NCBI GenBank assembly: GCA_025667525.1
Contig: CM046876.1
Span: 82,749,512 to 82,813,511, forward strand
DNA length: 64,000 nt
Direction: 5' to 3'
Source of the DNA: Glebionis coronaria
Lineage: Eukaryota > Streptophyta > Magnoliopsida > Asterales > Asteraceae
Made by a program: the position numbers and the translations under genes. Positions 11,220 through 22,799 of the stretch are shown here, piece after piece (positions within the stretch are counted from its first letter, which is position 1; each line of letters starts with the position of its first letter). Under the pieces are notes generated by a model. It had not been told where the DNA came from, did not search any database, and worked only from the letters and a program-made list of their open reading frames with translations.

Positions 11220-12889
11220 ATGTCTGATGAATCGGGTGTGGTATTGCTATCAACCGTTTCCATCATACACGTGTCATTAATGGCATTGGGTAGATCACGA
11301 TGCTCATGAATATCACCAAACACATTATAATCATCAGTAGTGTGTACCTTATCGATTGGCTCAATGTCAAAGATAGGGCCATTGTCATCTTCAGTGACTT
11401 TGAGAACTTCTTCAACCTTTGCCATGTACGAGTAATGTGCATCGAGTTCTTGATTAGAATCTTCATCATCAGTGTCATCAAGCATTGCTCCTTCCTCAGC
11501 TGACAATTTAACCCCTACTTCCATCTTCTTGCATAGCAGCATCTTTTCCTTGTGATAGCTGGCGTCTCTAACCCTTTTCGGCTTCCTGTATTCCTTTGCC
11601 ATATGCCCATAACCTTGGCAATTAAAACATTGAATCCCACTCTGCTGAACCACTTGACTTCCAACAGTTTCCCTATTCCCAGTAGCAGCAGCAATCCTCT
11701 GAGTATCATACTTGGCAGTTTGTCGATCATACCTTGCAGAACCCTCAACATGTGTTGGATTATGTCGATCATACCTAGAAGGAATTTCACCACGTCGACG
11801 TGTGTCATACCTTGGAGGACTCTCAACATTTCGGTTCTTTGTGTTATATGATGTGCGAAGATTGTTGTTGGTGGGTTTGTAGATTTTCTTGTAAGTCTTC
11901 ATTATGAAAGTAATTTGTTGTTTCATCTCTCGATTCTTTTGAGCTTGGTCTTCATCACTATCTTCTTCAGATGATGATTCAGATGGTGGTGATGGTGCTC
12001 TTGGCACTTTACCTCAAGATCTCGTGGATGATGAAGACTTAGATGATGTGGAAGATCGTGGTAAAGATGATGTAGCGGAATATGACTTAGGAGTGCGATG
12101 ACCTTGAACATGTTGAGTTGTAGTCACTAAAGCAAGTGGATTAGCCGTCTTGGCAACATGTTCAGCTCGAATCTCATTTGCTTCATTCTGAAATTGCTTC
12201 AAGATGTCAAAGAGTCGATGATATGAGACCTCGTCTAAAATTTATTGTTGTTTCACCAAAGTGACGAACCGTGTCCACTCTGGTTGAAGTTGTTGAAGAA
12301 ATTGAACATTGACTTGCATGGTGGAGACTTGCAGATTATTTCTTGTCATGTCATTCATCATTTTATAAAACCTGGAGTAGTAAGGGTCAACTGATTCTCC
12401 ATCCCTTGAAGTAAACTTTCCAAAATTCCAAAACAAGTTTGTTTTGACATCTTGTTTGTTGAGTGATTCTCCTTGTTGCAAGCGTTCAATAGCAGTCCAC
12501 ATTTCATGTGCTGTAGGACATGCATCAACCGTAGAGTAAATATCATCCCCAATCCCACTTAGAACCATATAGATGGCTTCCTTCTCCGCATCATGCCAAG
12601 CACAATTTTCAGGTGTGAGATCGGCTCTTGTTTCATCACGTCCACTTACAGGTATTGGATCAGTAGTATTTGTGGCTGGTCTTGGAGGAATTGAGATTTC
12701 CTTGAATACATATGGTCCATGAGTAATACATTTCCTCAAGGCATCACCATTGGGTCTTGTATCAAGGTATCGTATGAAACGTGATTGCCATTGAGCATAC
12801 CGACCAAACACAAGCATTGGTGGTCTCTCTTTAGTACCCGCCACCATGATATTGTTGTTTGTGACACGATACTCTTGAGTAGAATCCAT
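11144..12889 (-). pseudogene. Copia A gag (UBN2/DUF4219 type, broken)
   Basis: Gag starts at 12889 with MDSTQEYRVTNNN and contains the copia gag fold (FGRYAQWQSRFIRYL, AEKEAIYMVLSGIGDDIYSTVDA, ESVDPYYSRFYKMMNDM). Stops at 12242-12244 (TAA) and 12014-12016 (TGA) interrupt it. The third segment (12007-11144) carries the zinc knuckle CFNCQGYGHMAKEY at 11588-11629, in which the final cysteine of the CCHC pattern is tyrosine. That change should weaken RNA binding. A frameshift near 11200 leads into the coiled-coil extension. Confidence 0.9.
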
Positions 12890-13920
12890 ATCTAGAGACT
12901 TGAAATCGATGAAGTGAAAATGGATCTTAAGTAGATGTGTTTTGATTGTTGTTGTCGATGAAAAATGTTAAAATCCCCTAAAAATTGTCTTCACAAGAAA
13001 CCAAAAAATCGAAGGCGAAAAATCACACTCAATTTTTGGAATAGTGAATAATTTCGGAATAACTGACTTTTTCAGAGAATTTGGGTTTTTTCGGAATAAC
13101 TAACATTTTCAGAGAAATTGGGGTATTTCGGAATAACTGACATTTTCAGAGAAAAGGTCTTTCTTCGGAATAATGAGGTTTTCAGAGAAATGTCTTTCTT
13201 CGGAATAATGATGTTTTCAGAGAAATGTCTTTCTTCGGAATATTTGATGTTTTCAGAGAAACAACTTCTTCGGAATATTGATATTTTCAGAAAAACAAGC
13301 TTCTTCGGAATAATCACTTTTTCAGAATCTTCTTCGGAATAGATACTTCTTCGGAATAATCACTTCTTCGGAATAGAGGCTTTTTTGGAATATTGATTAT
13401 TTCAGAGAAAACTTCGGAAAAAACCACTTTTTCGGAGAAAGTGAAGATTTCAGAAAAATGGTGTTCTTCTGAATAAAATACTGTTTCAGAGAAAATGAGA
13501 ATTTCAGAGAAACTTACCTTTTTCGGAATAAACGTTTCTTCAGAATAGATGCTTTTTCGGAATAAGTCACTTTTTTTCAGAAAAATCACTGCTTCGGAAT
13601 ACTCACTTCTTCGGAATAGTAAACCCTTATCCGAAAATATGTTTTTCGGAATAATTAACCCTTTTCCGAGAAAAAAAATAAAAAATTTCGGAATGTTCTT
13701 GAATCAGTGACGAACCGTAACTCCAAAATGAATCCAAACACCTCAAAATCTTGTGATTTTTACCACAAAAACCAAACCAAATTCCTACCAAATAGATATA
13801 AATGAGTTATATCAAGATTTATAGCCCGAAATACTAAAAAGAAATTTAATTCGGAATGATTTAGATGGAAAAATCAACCGAATCAAACTAAAACTAAACA
13901 ACCAAACACAATCTACCCCG
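12890..13920 (-). mobile_element. Leader of copia A, between primer site and gag
   Basis: This is about 1 kb of untranslated leader. Its centre (13020-13690) is a tandem array. The array happens to leave several frames open on both strands, producing repetitive open frames rich in SENI and PKK, but these begin and end in repeat units and match no family I know. Confidence 0.8.
13020..13690. repeat. TTCGGAATAA / TTTTCAGAGAAA tandem repeats
   Basis: About twenty degenerate units alternate TTCGGAATAA with TTTTCAGAGAAA. In the best-preserved part (about 13090-13290) the period is roughly 35-36 bases. Towards 13700 the units become shorter and degenerate. Confidence 0.88.
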
Positions 13921-13935
13921 TGGCGATTGATACCA
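13921..13935 (-). other. Primer-binding site, copia A
   Basis: The minus strand reads TGGTATCAATCGCCA two bases inside the 5' LTR, matching the initiator-Met-tRNA primer site of plant copia elements in its first eight bases. Confidence 0.8.
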
Positions 13936-13937
13936 AA

Positions 13938-14312
13938 TGTTGTCCCATATTATTATGATGATTAATGATAGAAAATAGATGAAAAGAGATGGATTCCTAG
14001 AGAGAGAAAGTAGTGAGAGAAACTAGAGAGAAGGAGATGATTAACTTGGTGAATATTAGATTAGAATAATAAGAGTACTAATGACCATCCACCCTTCCTA
14101 ACATGCTAGGAAGGGCCTTATATAGTCGGGCTTACATGTAACCATAATGGGCTATATTGTTTGGACCAGGCTTGTCTTTTGGGCTTTAAGAAGCTTAAAT
14201 CCAAGCCCGTGAACCACGACTATTTAACTAACTATTACAACGTTCTAATAAATATTACAATAGAAACCTATGACCGAACATTCTTATTTGACTCAATATT
14301 TTGAGGCTAAAA
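13938..14312 (-). mobile_element. 5' LTR of copia A
   Basis: Direct copy of 2278-2652 with about eight differences by eye. The outer end reads GGCTAAAA where the other copy has GGCTAACA, so its terminal CA is mutated. TATA box on the minus strand near 14115-14126. Confidence 0.92.
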
Positions 14313-14582
14313 AAATATTCAAAGCAAATGATCGAAGCTCGAGTGATACGTAAAACGAATACGAGAGGCTTCAATGATGACGATGATTCCTAGAATATCA
14401 CACTCACAAACAACCATGGAACAAAGGGTCTGAAGAGCACAAGTCTCCTCACATTAAACTAATTAGAAAGCAATAATATGTACAATGATAAGCATGGGAA
14501 TTCCCCCACGAGGCACCTCATTTTTTATAACCGAGTCAAGTGCTCGACTCGAATCCCCATAAATGTGATCATTTAAGGATTA

Positions 14583-16144
14583 TCATGGCATGGTCAAGTT
14601 CCAGGTCTTACATGTAAGACAAAGCCCGTGCATGAATGAGAATGGTCTTACATGATAAAAAAGTACCAAAAAGTACGTGGAGTACTTAAAAACCCGATAT
14701 TGATATACCGGGATCGAAGATAGCCTCTTCGTTTTCGGAAGATAAATGAAACAACGCCACTCCAACCAAAAACCCAAAGGGTTTAAAGAAAATAAAAGAA
14801 AATAGAAGGGTGGGACAATGAGTGGGACAAAAGATTGAGCTACTGGAGGTAGACTCACACCAAGCAAATAGATAATTTTTCCATTTATTGCATCGGTGGA
14901 AGACCGAGATTTCCCTTTACAAGCAATTCCAGGATTGAATATCTCATCCTCGGTGGAGAAATGGGAGGACTCAAAAGGGTGTTCCCCCATACTAGATCCA
15001 CACAAAGCATCGCCAAAAGGAGTAGACGAGATTGTAGCACTCAATAAACGCGCTGATAACGGAGTTAGACTAGGGACATCATTTAATTTAAGATAAAAAT
15101 CTTTCATTTAAAAACTACTTATGAAAATCCGATTTTCCATTAATTAAGTTGAAAAGATTTGGCGTTTCTAAAACAATATTAGGCACACTAAAAATCCTCA
15201 CATTTAAGTCGTGGGTGACAGGATGCGGATAGTACAAAATTTCAAAACGTGTATCAATATAGAAAACATCCCCCTCGGGGTCAACATAATGGTCATCATC
15301 TACAAGATCGTTAACCTCATCGATTTCTTCATCATAGATAGGCTCGTCAAACCACGGTTTTTTGTTCCCCTCTTTAATGATTTTCGAAACTCTCTCGAAG
15401 AGATCACGATTAAGCACAAACCATCATTCTTTTATGGGGATTGTTAATAAGTTAAATTCTCACGAATGTGGCTAATGACATTCTCATTTGAGGAATGTTG
15501 ATTAGGTAACTCCTCGAGAACGGGATTTTTGGTTACAAGAAAGTTGGTTCGTCGTTATGAAGAAGACGTTCCAACTCATCGATTTCATCATCGAGATTGG
15601 CATAATTCTCCTCACTTCTTGGGGAAAGTGGAGGAATAAGAGTGAGTTATTTTTCAATTAATGCCTCAATCTTGAGGTCGAACACAAAATCATCATACTT
15701 CCCACATGAAGAGGTATTTTTGGGAGAATCCTCAAAAATGGCTTGTGGATTACGAAGTATGTGATCAATCTCGGCAAAATCACCATCAAAATCAAAGAAA
15801 AAGTCGATGTGAGCACCCTCTTGAGAAGATTTCTCACAAGTCACAACTGTAGTCTTACAAGTCAAGGGACTAAGCTTAAGAGACTTTTCAATAATGGGAG
15901 AATTTTCCTCGACGTGGATGATATCCTTAGCCTTAATGGATTTGGGGCTAGGAGTCGAAGGCACTTCAAATGGATTAGAAGTTTGGGCCTTAGAGTCATG
16001 GTCATTCGAAGGTGGTGATAATGAGTCCATTTTGGTCATTGTCGTGATGGCACTAATTTTTTCCTCCAGAATTGGTTGGTCATTTGAATCACCGAATAAA
16101 TCCCAAAAATATTCATCCATACATATACATATTCCTTTTTGCAT
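14583..16144 (-). pseudogene. Unidentified ORF cluster downstream of gypsy B protease
   Basis: Three minus-strand frames, 16144-15647 (165 codons), 15417-15115 (100) and 15107-14583 (174), follow one another with small gaps and frame changes and may be one decayed gene. The first is acidic and Ser/Pro-rich (PSTPSPKSIKAKD, FFFDFDGDFAEIDHILRN). The second is rich in Asp/Glu (DEEIDEVNDLVDDDHYVDP). The third has SSTPFGDALCGSSMGEH and a hydrophobic stretch (LIVPPFYFLLFSL). I recognise no catalytic domain. They may be an accessory gene of this non-autonomous gypsy family. The hydrophobic stretch alone is too little to call an envelope-like protein. Confidence 0.5.
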
Positions 16145-16236
16145 AAAGTAAATGTATTCTTGATCATTGAAATCATTATCTTGAAAACCGTTTTTCTTAA
16201 TTTTTTCAAAACATTCATAAAGTCTTTTGTTATTCG

Positions 16237-16779
16237 CTAAAGATAAAAAAATATTCTTTCGAGAAACTTCGGTTTTGCTTTGGTCATTTTGATCATGGGA
16301 TTATCCACGAAAAATTCCATCTTATCCTCCCCATATGCGATAGTCAATTTCCCACCAAAAACGTCAATACGAGCACGCACGGTCGATAAAAATGGTCTAC
16401 CTAAAATGATAAGGAATTTAGGGTCACTCTCGTAGTCGAAAATAATGAAATCCGCGGGATAAGTAAAATCTCCAATCTTAACATAGTTGTCCTTGTCTAT
16501 ACCAATTGGTTTATCAAGTGTACAATTAGCTAGCTCGATCACCATGTTTGTGGGGGTAAGATTAGGCATTTTCATCAATTTCTAAATTGAAAGAGGCATG
16601 AAATTAATGCTAGCACCTAAGTCGGCAAGTGCTATACATTCCTCAATCTCGAGAAATTCGTAAGGAATTGGAAACCGGCCCAGATCTTCTTGTTTCTTAG
16701 GCATGTGCCTTTTTGGATTACGAAGAAAAATTGAATCACAAGTTTCATCAAGGTGAACTTTTGTAAGGTCAATGAAGCT
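16237..16779 (-). pseudogene. Gypsy B aspartic protease (broken)
   Basis: The reading frame shows PIPYEFLEIEECIALADLGASINFMPLSI, with the catalytic DLGAS at 16609-16623. It continues as LTPTNMVIELAN, VKIGDFTYPADFIIFDYE and the flap and strand motif LIILGRPFLSTVRARIDVFGGKL. This is the retroviral-type protease of plant gypsy elements. A TAG stop occurs just after the active-site strand (near 16585), where related proteins have a tryptophan. A TAA near 16780 separates it from gag. Confidence 0.85.
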
Positions 16780-17496
16780 TTATTTTTTAATGGTGGATGA
16801 AATTAGAGGTACAAGAGATTGTGCGCTCTTTTCCTTGGTCACCACCTTCTTTCCCTCGACTTTTGAACATAAAGACGTTTTAGAAGTTGTGGGTAGAGAC
16901 GAATGCACAACTTTAAAGCCATCAAGGTTAGGGTGAATCATATGAGCTTTTCCATGAGACGTAGTGGCTTTGACGTGTTCCTTCAGATTAGTTACGGTGT
17001 TGCTTGGTAATGAACTCAAAGTAGACGGTTTGTTCATTATAGCCGCAAACATACTCTCGATTTTACTTTGACTTTGCTCAGTTTTATTATTTTGACCTTT
17101 CAAAGTATCGGAAAACTCATTTTTCAACATACCAATTTGGGTTTCTAGTTTCTTCATGTTAGCCTCGTTTGATTTCATGTAAGTTGAAAAATCATTGGAC
17201 TCATTTGAATTTTGATTAAAACCTTCGTTTTGATTCCCACTTGAAAAATTACCTTGATTGTTGTTGTTTTGAAAATTTGAATCTTGTCCTTGATTAAAAT
17301 CCTTTTGATTGTTGTTAAAACCTCAATTTTGAAAACTCAAATTTTGACCTTGGTAATTGTTTCCTCCTTGATTATAATGTCCATGATTTTGAAAATTGTT
17401 TCCACGATTAAAATCATTGCCTTGATTACTATAATTCCATGTAATGTACCGGCGTTATTTTGATTAAAATTAAAATTTCCATTAACCGCATTAAAT
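16780..17496 (-). pseudogene. Gypsy B gag C-terminal linker
   Basis: This Asn/Gln-rich segment (repeated NNNQ, GNNF and NQG motifs, about 17180-17460) is followed by a coiled-coil-like stretch (MKKLETQIGMLKNEFSDTLKG) and a Lys/Ser-rich tail. Such Q/N-rich linkers are common between gag and protease in Athila-like elements of Asteraceae. At least one stop near 17320 interrupts it. Confidence 0.7.
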
Positions 17497-18472
17497 CTAC
17501 ATTTGGCCATCTATAGCCACACCCTCGTAATAATTATGAGGTCCACCACAAAACGTACACGAAAACTCAACCGCTTTCACCGTAGCGAGAGTGTCTTTCT
17601 TTCTCATTTCACTCAAAAGCGAAGTAAACACATCGGTCAATTTATCGACTTTAGCGTCAACCCTCGCAACGTCGCGATTAGCATAACTAACATTGGCGAC
17701 ATTGGTAACACTCGGTGTGTTACGGATTTGAAAGATCTTAGAACTATTCTCGATAATCAAAAGTGCGTCTTTCGAAGTTTTACATAAAAAGTTGCCGCCC
17801 GCGGCGGAATTTAACGAATCTTGCTCACTAAGATTAAGACCGTCATAAAACGTATCAATTTGATGCAACTCAGAAAACCCGTGGTGAGGACATTGCCTAA
17901 GAAAATCCTTAGAATGATCCCACACATCTCTAAACGATTCATTTGATTTTTGTTCAAACCTCATGATCTCGTTTTTGAAAAACGTGGTCTTAGACGGTGG
18001 GAAAAATGATTAACGAATTTAGAAACGAGATATTCCCACGTAATTCTGGAATTGGTGGTTCTTTCTCGTACCAATCCTTGACGGAGCCATCGAGAGAATA
18101 AAGAAAAATCATGAGCTTAATGACATCAGTGTCAACGTTCATAAACTTGCTCGTGGCTAAAAGACGATTAAAATTCCTAATGTGATCTCAAAACTTTATC
18201 GCTTGAATTAATGATAACATTCTCGATTTAATTTCGGAATTTTCGGCTTCAATTTCGGTAATCACGATCGCTTCTCCATAACCCTCGGTGGGTGCTTGGA
18301 GCAACTCCATCATCGTACGATTTTCCGCCATCTCGTCTTGGGTATCAACAACGATATTAGGAATCTCGGGTCCTACTTCTCGTCCTTGTTGTCGATTCCT
18401 TCGATGTCGATTACGTCGATCCGTAACGTTGTTCAAAATAGGAGTGGGATAAATGGTCGATCGAGTGCGCAT
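17497..18472 (-). pseudogene. Gypsy B gag (Athila-like, broken)
   Basis: Gag starts MRTRSTIYP at 18472 and carries the MAENRTMMELLQAPTEGYGEAIV block. After stops and frame changes (18187-17964) it resumes as FEQKSNESFRDVWDHSKDFL, HHGFSELHQIDTFYDGL and DSLNSAAGGNFL, the retrotransposon gag domain. Its zinc knuckle reads CTFCGGPHNYYEG, with the last cysteine of CCHC replaced by glycine. These are signature blocks of Athila-like gypsy gag proteins. Confidence 0.85.
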
Positions 18473-19252
18473 GCACTAACAAAGAAACTTGGGGGTAGCA
18501 AAGAAGATTCTTTTTGACGTTTTTGAATTTTCAATTTTTTTGGTTTTTGATTATTTTTAAAATTCTTTATCATTTTTTGTTGTATTACATAGATAATAAA
18601 TCTACAAAATCTCTCATCAAATCAAAGGTCTTGATTAGAGAATCCAAAGGAATAAAGGTAATTACGTGAAGTAAAAACATTCGTTCGACTTTGAAACGTT
18701 GGTGGAACACCAAAACGTTTCGAGCGTTCAATAATATAAGCTCAAAACAAATAATAGATTAATAATACTTGATGTGGCAAACCCTTAATTAATCGTCACT
18801 CTCAAAATACGCACAAGCCAGCGGAGAAACGAGGCAGCGCGAAGCACTTAAGAGCCTTTTTCTTTAGGTCGTGAAATACAACCGCCTTATATCCACCTTA
18901 TAGTTTGTATTAATCAAGATTAAATTGATTAAGAGTATTTATCTATTTTGTCTGTAACTTCTTTTTGATCGATACACCCGAAAATTACCTAAACGCTAAT
19001 AATTGGGGTGCGTTTTCACGCTTTTGGAAATTTTGGATTTATTGTTCTACGTAAGTACAATATAGTAATATTCACAAAAAAACGAATAAAAAATCGATAC
19101 GGTGTTAATAGAGTTCTATTAACACTATTTATTTTATGGCTAATAATAAAAATAAAAGCGAGTAATTACAATTTGTACACTTCTAAATAATGGACGATAA
19201 AAAACGTAGTACACAAACAAATAGGTACTTTAATGGCAACCAAACAAACACC
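18473..19252 (-). mobile_element. Leader of gypsy B
   Basis: Untranslated stretch between primer site and gag, AT-rich, with no gene that I can support. The 60-codon plus-strand frame at 19008-19190 has no recognisable content. Confidence 0.6.
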
Positions 19253-19270
19253 TCCCCGACAGCGGCGCCA
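19253..19270 (-). other. Primer-binding site, gypsy B
   Basis: The minus strand reads TGGCGCCGCTGTCGGGGA four bases inside the LTR, matching the tRNA-Asp primer site (TGGCGCCGTTGCCGGGGA) widely used by Athila and Tat elements with two changes. Confidence 0.9.
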
Positions 19271-19274
19271 AAAT

Positions 19275-22200
19275 TGATGTAGTGTTTTTATACACTTTTA
19301 GGAAAAAGCGTAAAAACGACAACTATTAGTAATTACGATACGAAACGTAAATACCAACAATAAAAGTTCGTTCTCAAAGGAGTTGCGTAGTGTTAAGTGT
19401 GCCAAAGTTAAAAACGGATTTGGATTAGTTAAGTTTTTTTGTGAGAAAAAGATTGAAAATTAAAGACGGATTATACTAAAAATTAAACTAAAACGAAATC
19501 ACGTTTTCACGCGAATCGAGACGAAAAATAAAATTAATTCTAAAAAATCTAAGAATTGCAGTTATATCCTAAAAAGTCTAATTAAAAATGAAAAATCAAT
19601 AAAACCTTTTTAAAACCTTTAAATTAACTATTATTAAATTTTTAAATCTAATTAAAGACCTAAAATTAAAAACACTGAAGAAAAAGTCTAAATTCAAATT
19701 TTATGATTTGTAAACCTCAAACTATTTAATTAAAAGATAAAAAGTATTTTCCGAGATTTGAAAAACTAATTTCCTATTTTTAAATGGCTAAAAACAATTT
19801 AAAATTAAAATAAAGATTAAAAATAGTAAAAGTAATGGGAAAAATCCAAAGTTTTGAAGAAAAATATAAAATGTGAACTAGAAGCTAGGAAAAATAAATT
19901 AAACGAGGAAACTTAACCTAATAAGCTATAAATAGCTTATTAGGTCACGGTTTATTTTCTACAAAGGAATTTAAAAGGCTGTTAAACAACGTATGGAAAG
20001 AAACCATGACATGAAAAAATGGCTAGTACACTGGTAACTCTCTTAGTCCCCCAACGAGGGGTTGGATGGTCTAAGCCGGGCTAGTGCAGTTTTTGTTTTT
20101 ATTATTTTTCGTTTTTTTTACAGAATCAACCCGAGAAGCGTTGGGCGTGTGGGGAGGTGATTAAAAAGCTAAAACAAGAAAAAATAAGCACTAAACAGTA
20201 GCAAAATAAGTCAGATAACCAATACAAGAAGCACATATGACTAACAGTGGAAACACCCAAAATTAATACTAATAGTGGCAAACAAAAAGGCCAACAGTGG
20301 TAACAAATGTTACCACTACTAGAACAAACTCCACAGAAACCTTAACAACTGATCTATTTGACAATTTTTCAAATTTTAAGCTAACCAAAACTAACAATAA
20401 GCAAACTAACCCACAAATTAATGACATACAGACTTAGACAAGCACTAGCACTAACCACACCATAAATCTTAAACCCTGAAACTCAAAAATCACAAAGAAC
20501 TTGGATCTGGTGTAGTTTGGCTATTTTAGACAGAAAAAATGGTGCAATCTTGTTTGCAGTTTTGTTCACAAATCAACACCTCAATTCTAGTAACAACTAA
20601 ACCAGATGATACACACTAATTTTATCTAATAACAGGCATCATACATGATCTAAACAGAAAACATGGCAATTACGCTAGTCTAAGCAGAAAACTTTATAAC
20701 ATGAAATTTGAGTTCTAAAACTACAAACACCAAACGAAAGACAGATTTGAACTAAACAACCCCTAAGAGAAAGTGTGTAGGCCAAGTAAATCAAGCTGTG
20801 TGTCCCCCACAACTTTAACAAAGCAAAACCAAACACCCCTTAACAGGTTGCTAACAAAATTTATCAAAGAAACTTTTGCAAAATCAAACTCACAATCTTC
20901 TTAACTGACAGAATTATCAAAAAAACATTAAAACAATGCAAATCTAACATTAAAACTACACTATTGAGCAGTCAAACATGAACTTTCACAAAAATCACAA
21001 AGATGGAAAAAAAAGTTTCACAAAGGGGTTCAAGCCAATACCTTGTTTGATTCACATCCAAACCAAACCATGGCAGCTGATGCCATCTCCTAGTTAGCTA
21101 AAAATGCACTTAGGCTTTTGAGAAAGCTTATGCAATAGAGAATGAAAGTGGTGGAGTACCACAGTCCAACCCACCAAGTCTACAACTGACTTAAGTTTCT
21201 TGTTTTGGATCACAACAAGAACAAAGCAAATACAAGCTCACTAAACCAAGCTACAATCTAGTTGTCAAGTGGATTGTGGCTTTGTTTGATGAACAGTAAG
21301 TGGTTAACACAAAAAAAAGGATTTTGAGAAAAACTTGAAATAACAGATTTTTTTTGCAAACTTAGAACTAGTAGCCAACAAGTATGCAACTTTACCACAA
21401 GGCCTTCACAATACCTTGGTTGTCAACCAATATATTATGATCAAACCTTATGTTAAAGGATCCCAAATATTTGAACAAAATCAAATCTGAAAAAGGTTTT
21501 AGGTAGACTGAAATTTAGATAATAAGAATTAAAAATTGCAAGTAAATAAAATGGAACTCAGTTTATGCAAGGCTTAAAAACAACACTTTAACTATTAATT
21601 CTTAAAAAGTTTACATAAACTAGAACAAAAAATAAAGCTAAGTCCTAATGTGCCTTGTATATGGCTTACAAGATTTTTCTAGAAAGCAAGGAAAACTAAG
21701 AAACCCTAATGCTTAAATTCCCCACAGCGCCCTTGGAGATGTTGAGATGCCATAAAGATGCCATTGTTTACCCGTTTGAATTTGGTTAAGAATTGGTGCC
21801 ATGTGATCATTGTTGGAGTCTTGTGATGTACCAGGCTGGAACTTTAAATCTTGGTCCTTGATTATGAGTAGCCAATACGTATGAGATCCTGTCCATTAAT
21901 TTTTCTGGCAATGTTTTGTTGCATAGCCAAAAATAGAGGTAAATGGGGCAGGGGACACATGGGTAGGGGTCCACAGAGGTGAGCTGGCGAATATGAGCAT
22001 GTGAACATGTTCAAAAAGTGTCCAATTAGGGTTCCGGAGTTTATGGGATCATACCCCTTTGGATTAAGTAAGAATCGAGATTAAGGTTTATATGAGGGTG
22101 GATTAGTGAACAGTGGAGTTTTGATCCAAAACCGGGATTTGTTTAGTGTTAACCATCACTTTTTATTAATATAAAATCTAATTTGAAATCAGATTTAATA

Positions 22201-22799
22201 TTAATATAAAGTTTAAGGTTGGGTCGGGTTTAGTGTTTGATGGACTGGGCTTGGGTGGATATTATGGGTTTGGACGGGTATTGATTGGATTTGGGTTTGT
22301 TTTTGAACATTTTTGACCCCACAACTTTTAGCAAAAGTGCAAATTCATCCCAAACATTTTAACAACTGACTTTGGCATTTTCCTTTGTTAACATCTTTGA
22401 GGTATTGGCAATTTCAGTCCTTTTATACTTGTTAACTTGAAATAAGGACTATAGATGTAAACTTCATGAACTTCAAGGGCTTTTCTTGTATAATCATGAA
22501 ACTTTAAGGTTTACAAGTGTATAAAATGTCATTTCTTCAAAATTGGAGGACCAATCTTGTACATTCTTCAAACTTCAAGGTTATTTTTAGAAAATCAATA
22601 CTCGGGTCCGGTTCTTTGTGCGACTTCGTTTCCTGTGTTCGTTTTTGCTTGAATCTTGTGATCTTTTGGTAAATTCACGATTTCTGAACCTACAAACACA
22701 CATTGAACAAAACAAGGGTTTTTACACGGTTTTTATGATAGTTTATGCATTTTAAGCCCAATTTAGACGGCGAGATTATGTGTAATTAGAGTCTCATCA
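19275..22799 (-). mobile_element. 5' LTR of gypsy B (about 3.5 kb)
   Basis: The left boundary starts TGATGTAG, four bases from the primer site. The right boundary ends TCTCATCA, so the ends form the short inverted repeat TGATG...CATCA expected of an LTR. No second copy is in the window, so the right boundary rests on that motif and on the start of unrelated copia sequence just beyond it. The LTR has no long ORF. It is long for this group but within the range of large gypsy LTRs. Confidence 0.7.

Larger units (their letters stand above)
2278..14312 (-). mobile_element. Copia LTR retrotransposon A, complete but defective (about 12 kb)
   Basis: The element has two LTRs (2278-2652 and 13938-14312, 375 bp each), a Met-type primer site beside the right LTR and a polypurine tract beside the left LTR, so it is transcribed leftwards. 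Gag, protease, integrase, reverse transcriptase and RNase H follow in copia order but are broken by many stops and frameshifts. At about 12 kb it is more than twice the size of a typical 5 kb copia element. The surplus comes from a repeat-filled leader, a long coiled-coil gag extension and a 2.4 kb 3' non-coding zone, which resembles the Sirevirus lineage. Candidate target duplications AAATC (2273-2277) and AAATA (14313-14317) match at 4 of 5 bases. By eye the LTRs differ at about 8 of 375 positions. Confidence 0.93.
14313..22799 (-). mobile_element. Gypsy LTR retrotransposon B (Athila-like, gag-protease only)
   Basis: A leftward element with a 3.5 kb 5' LTR, a tRNA-Asp-type primer site, gag, a protease and then ORFs I cannot identify, cut at 14313 by the copia A insertion. 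I find no reverse transcriptase, RNase H or integrase between the protease (ends 16237) and the cut, although in autonomous elements RT follows protease directly. It therefore looks non-autonomous or internally deleted. Its 3' remainder is probably 1762-2277 and beyond the left edge. Confidence 0.75.

Noticed and set aside
13072..13589. Open frames rich in SENI and PKK in the copia leader
   Set aside because: They consist only of the leader tandem repeat, lie upstream of gag and occur on both strands.
13020..13690. Heat-shock-element array (TTC/GAA repeats)
   Set aside because: TTCGGAA has one base and TTCAGAGAA three bases between TTC and GAA. The heat-shock element needs two, so the spacing is wrong.
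20020..20110. tRNA-derived SINE around the GGGTTGGATGGTCTAAGCC text
   Set aside because: A and B box matches are poor, there is no tail or target duplication, and it lies inside the gypsy B LTR.
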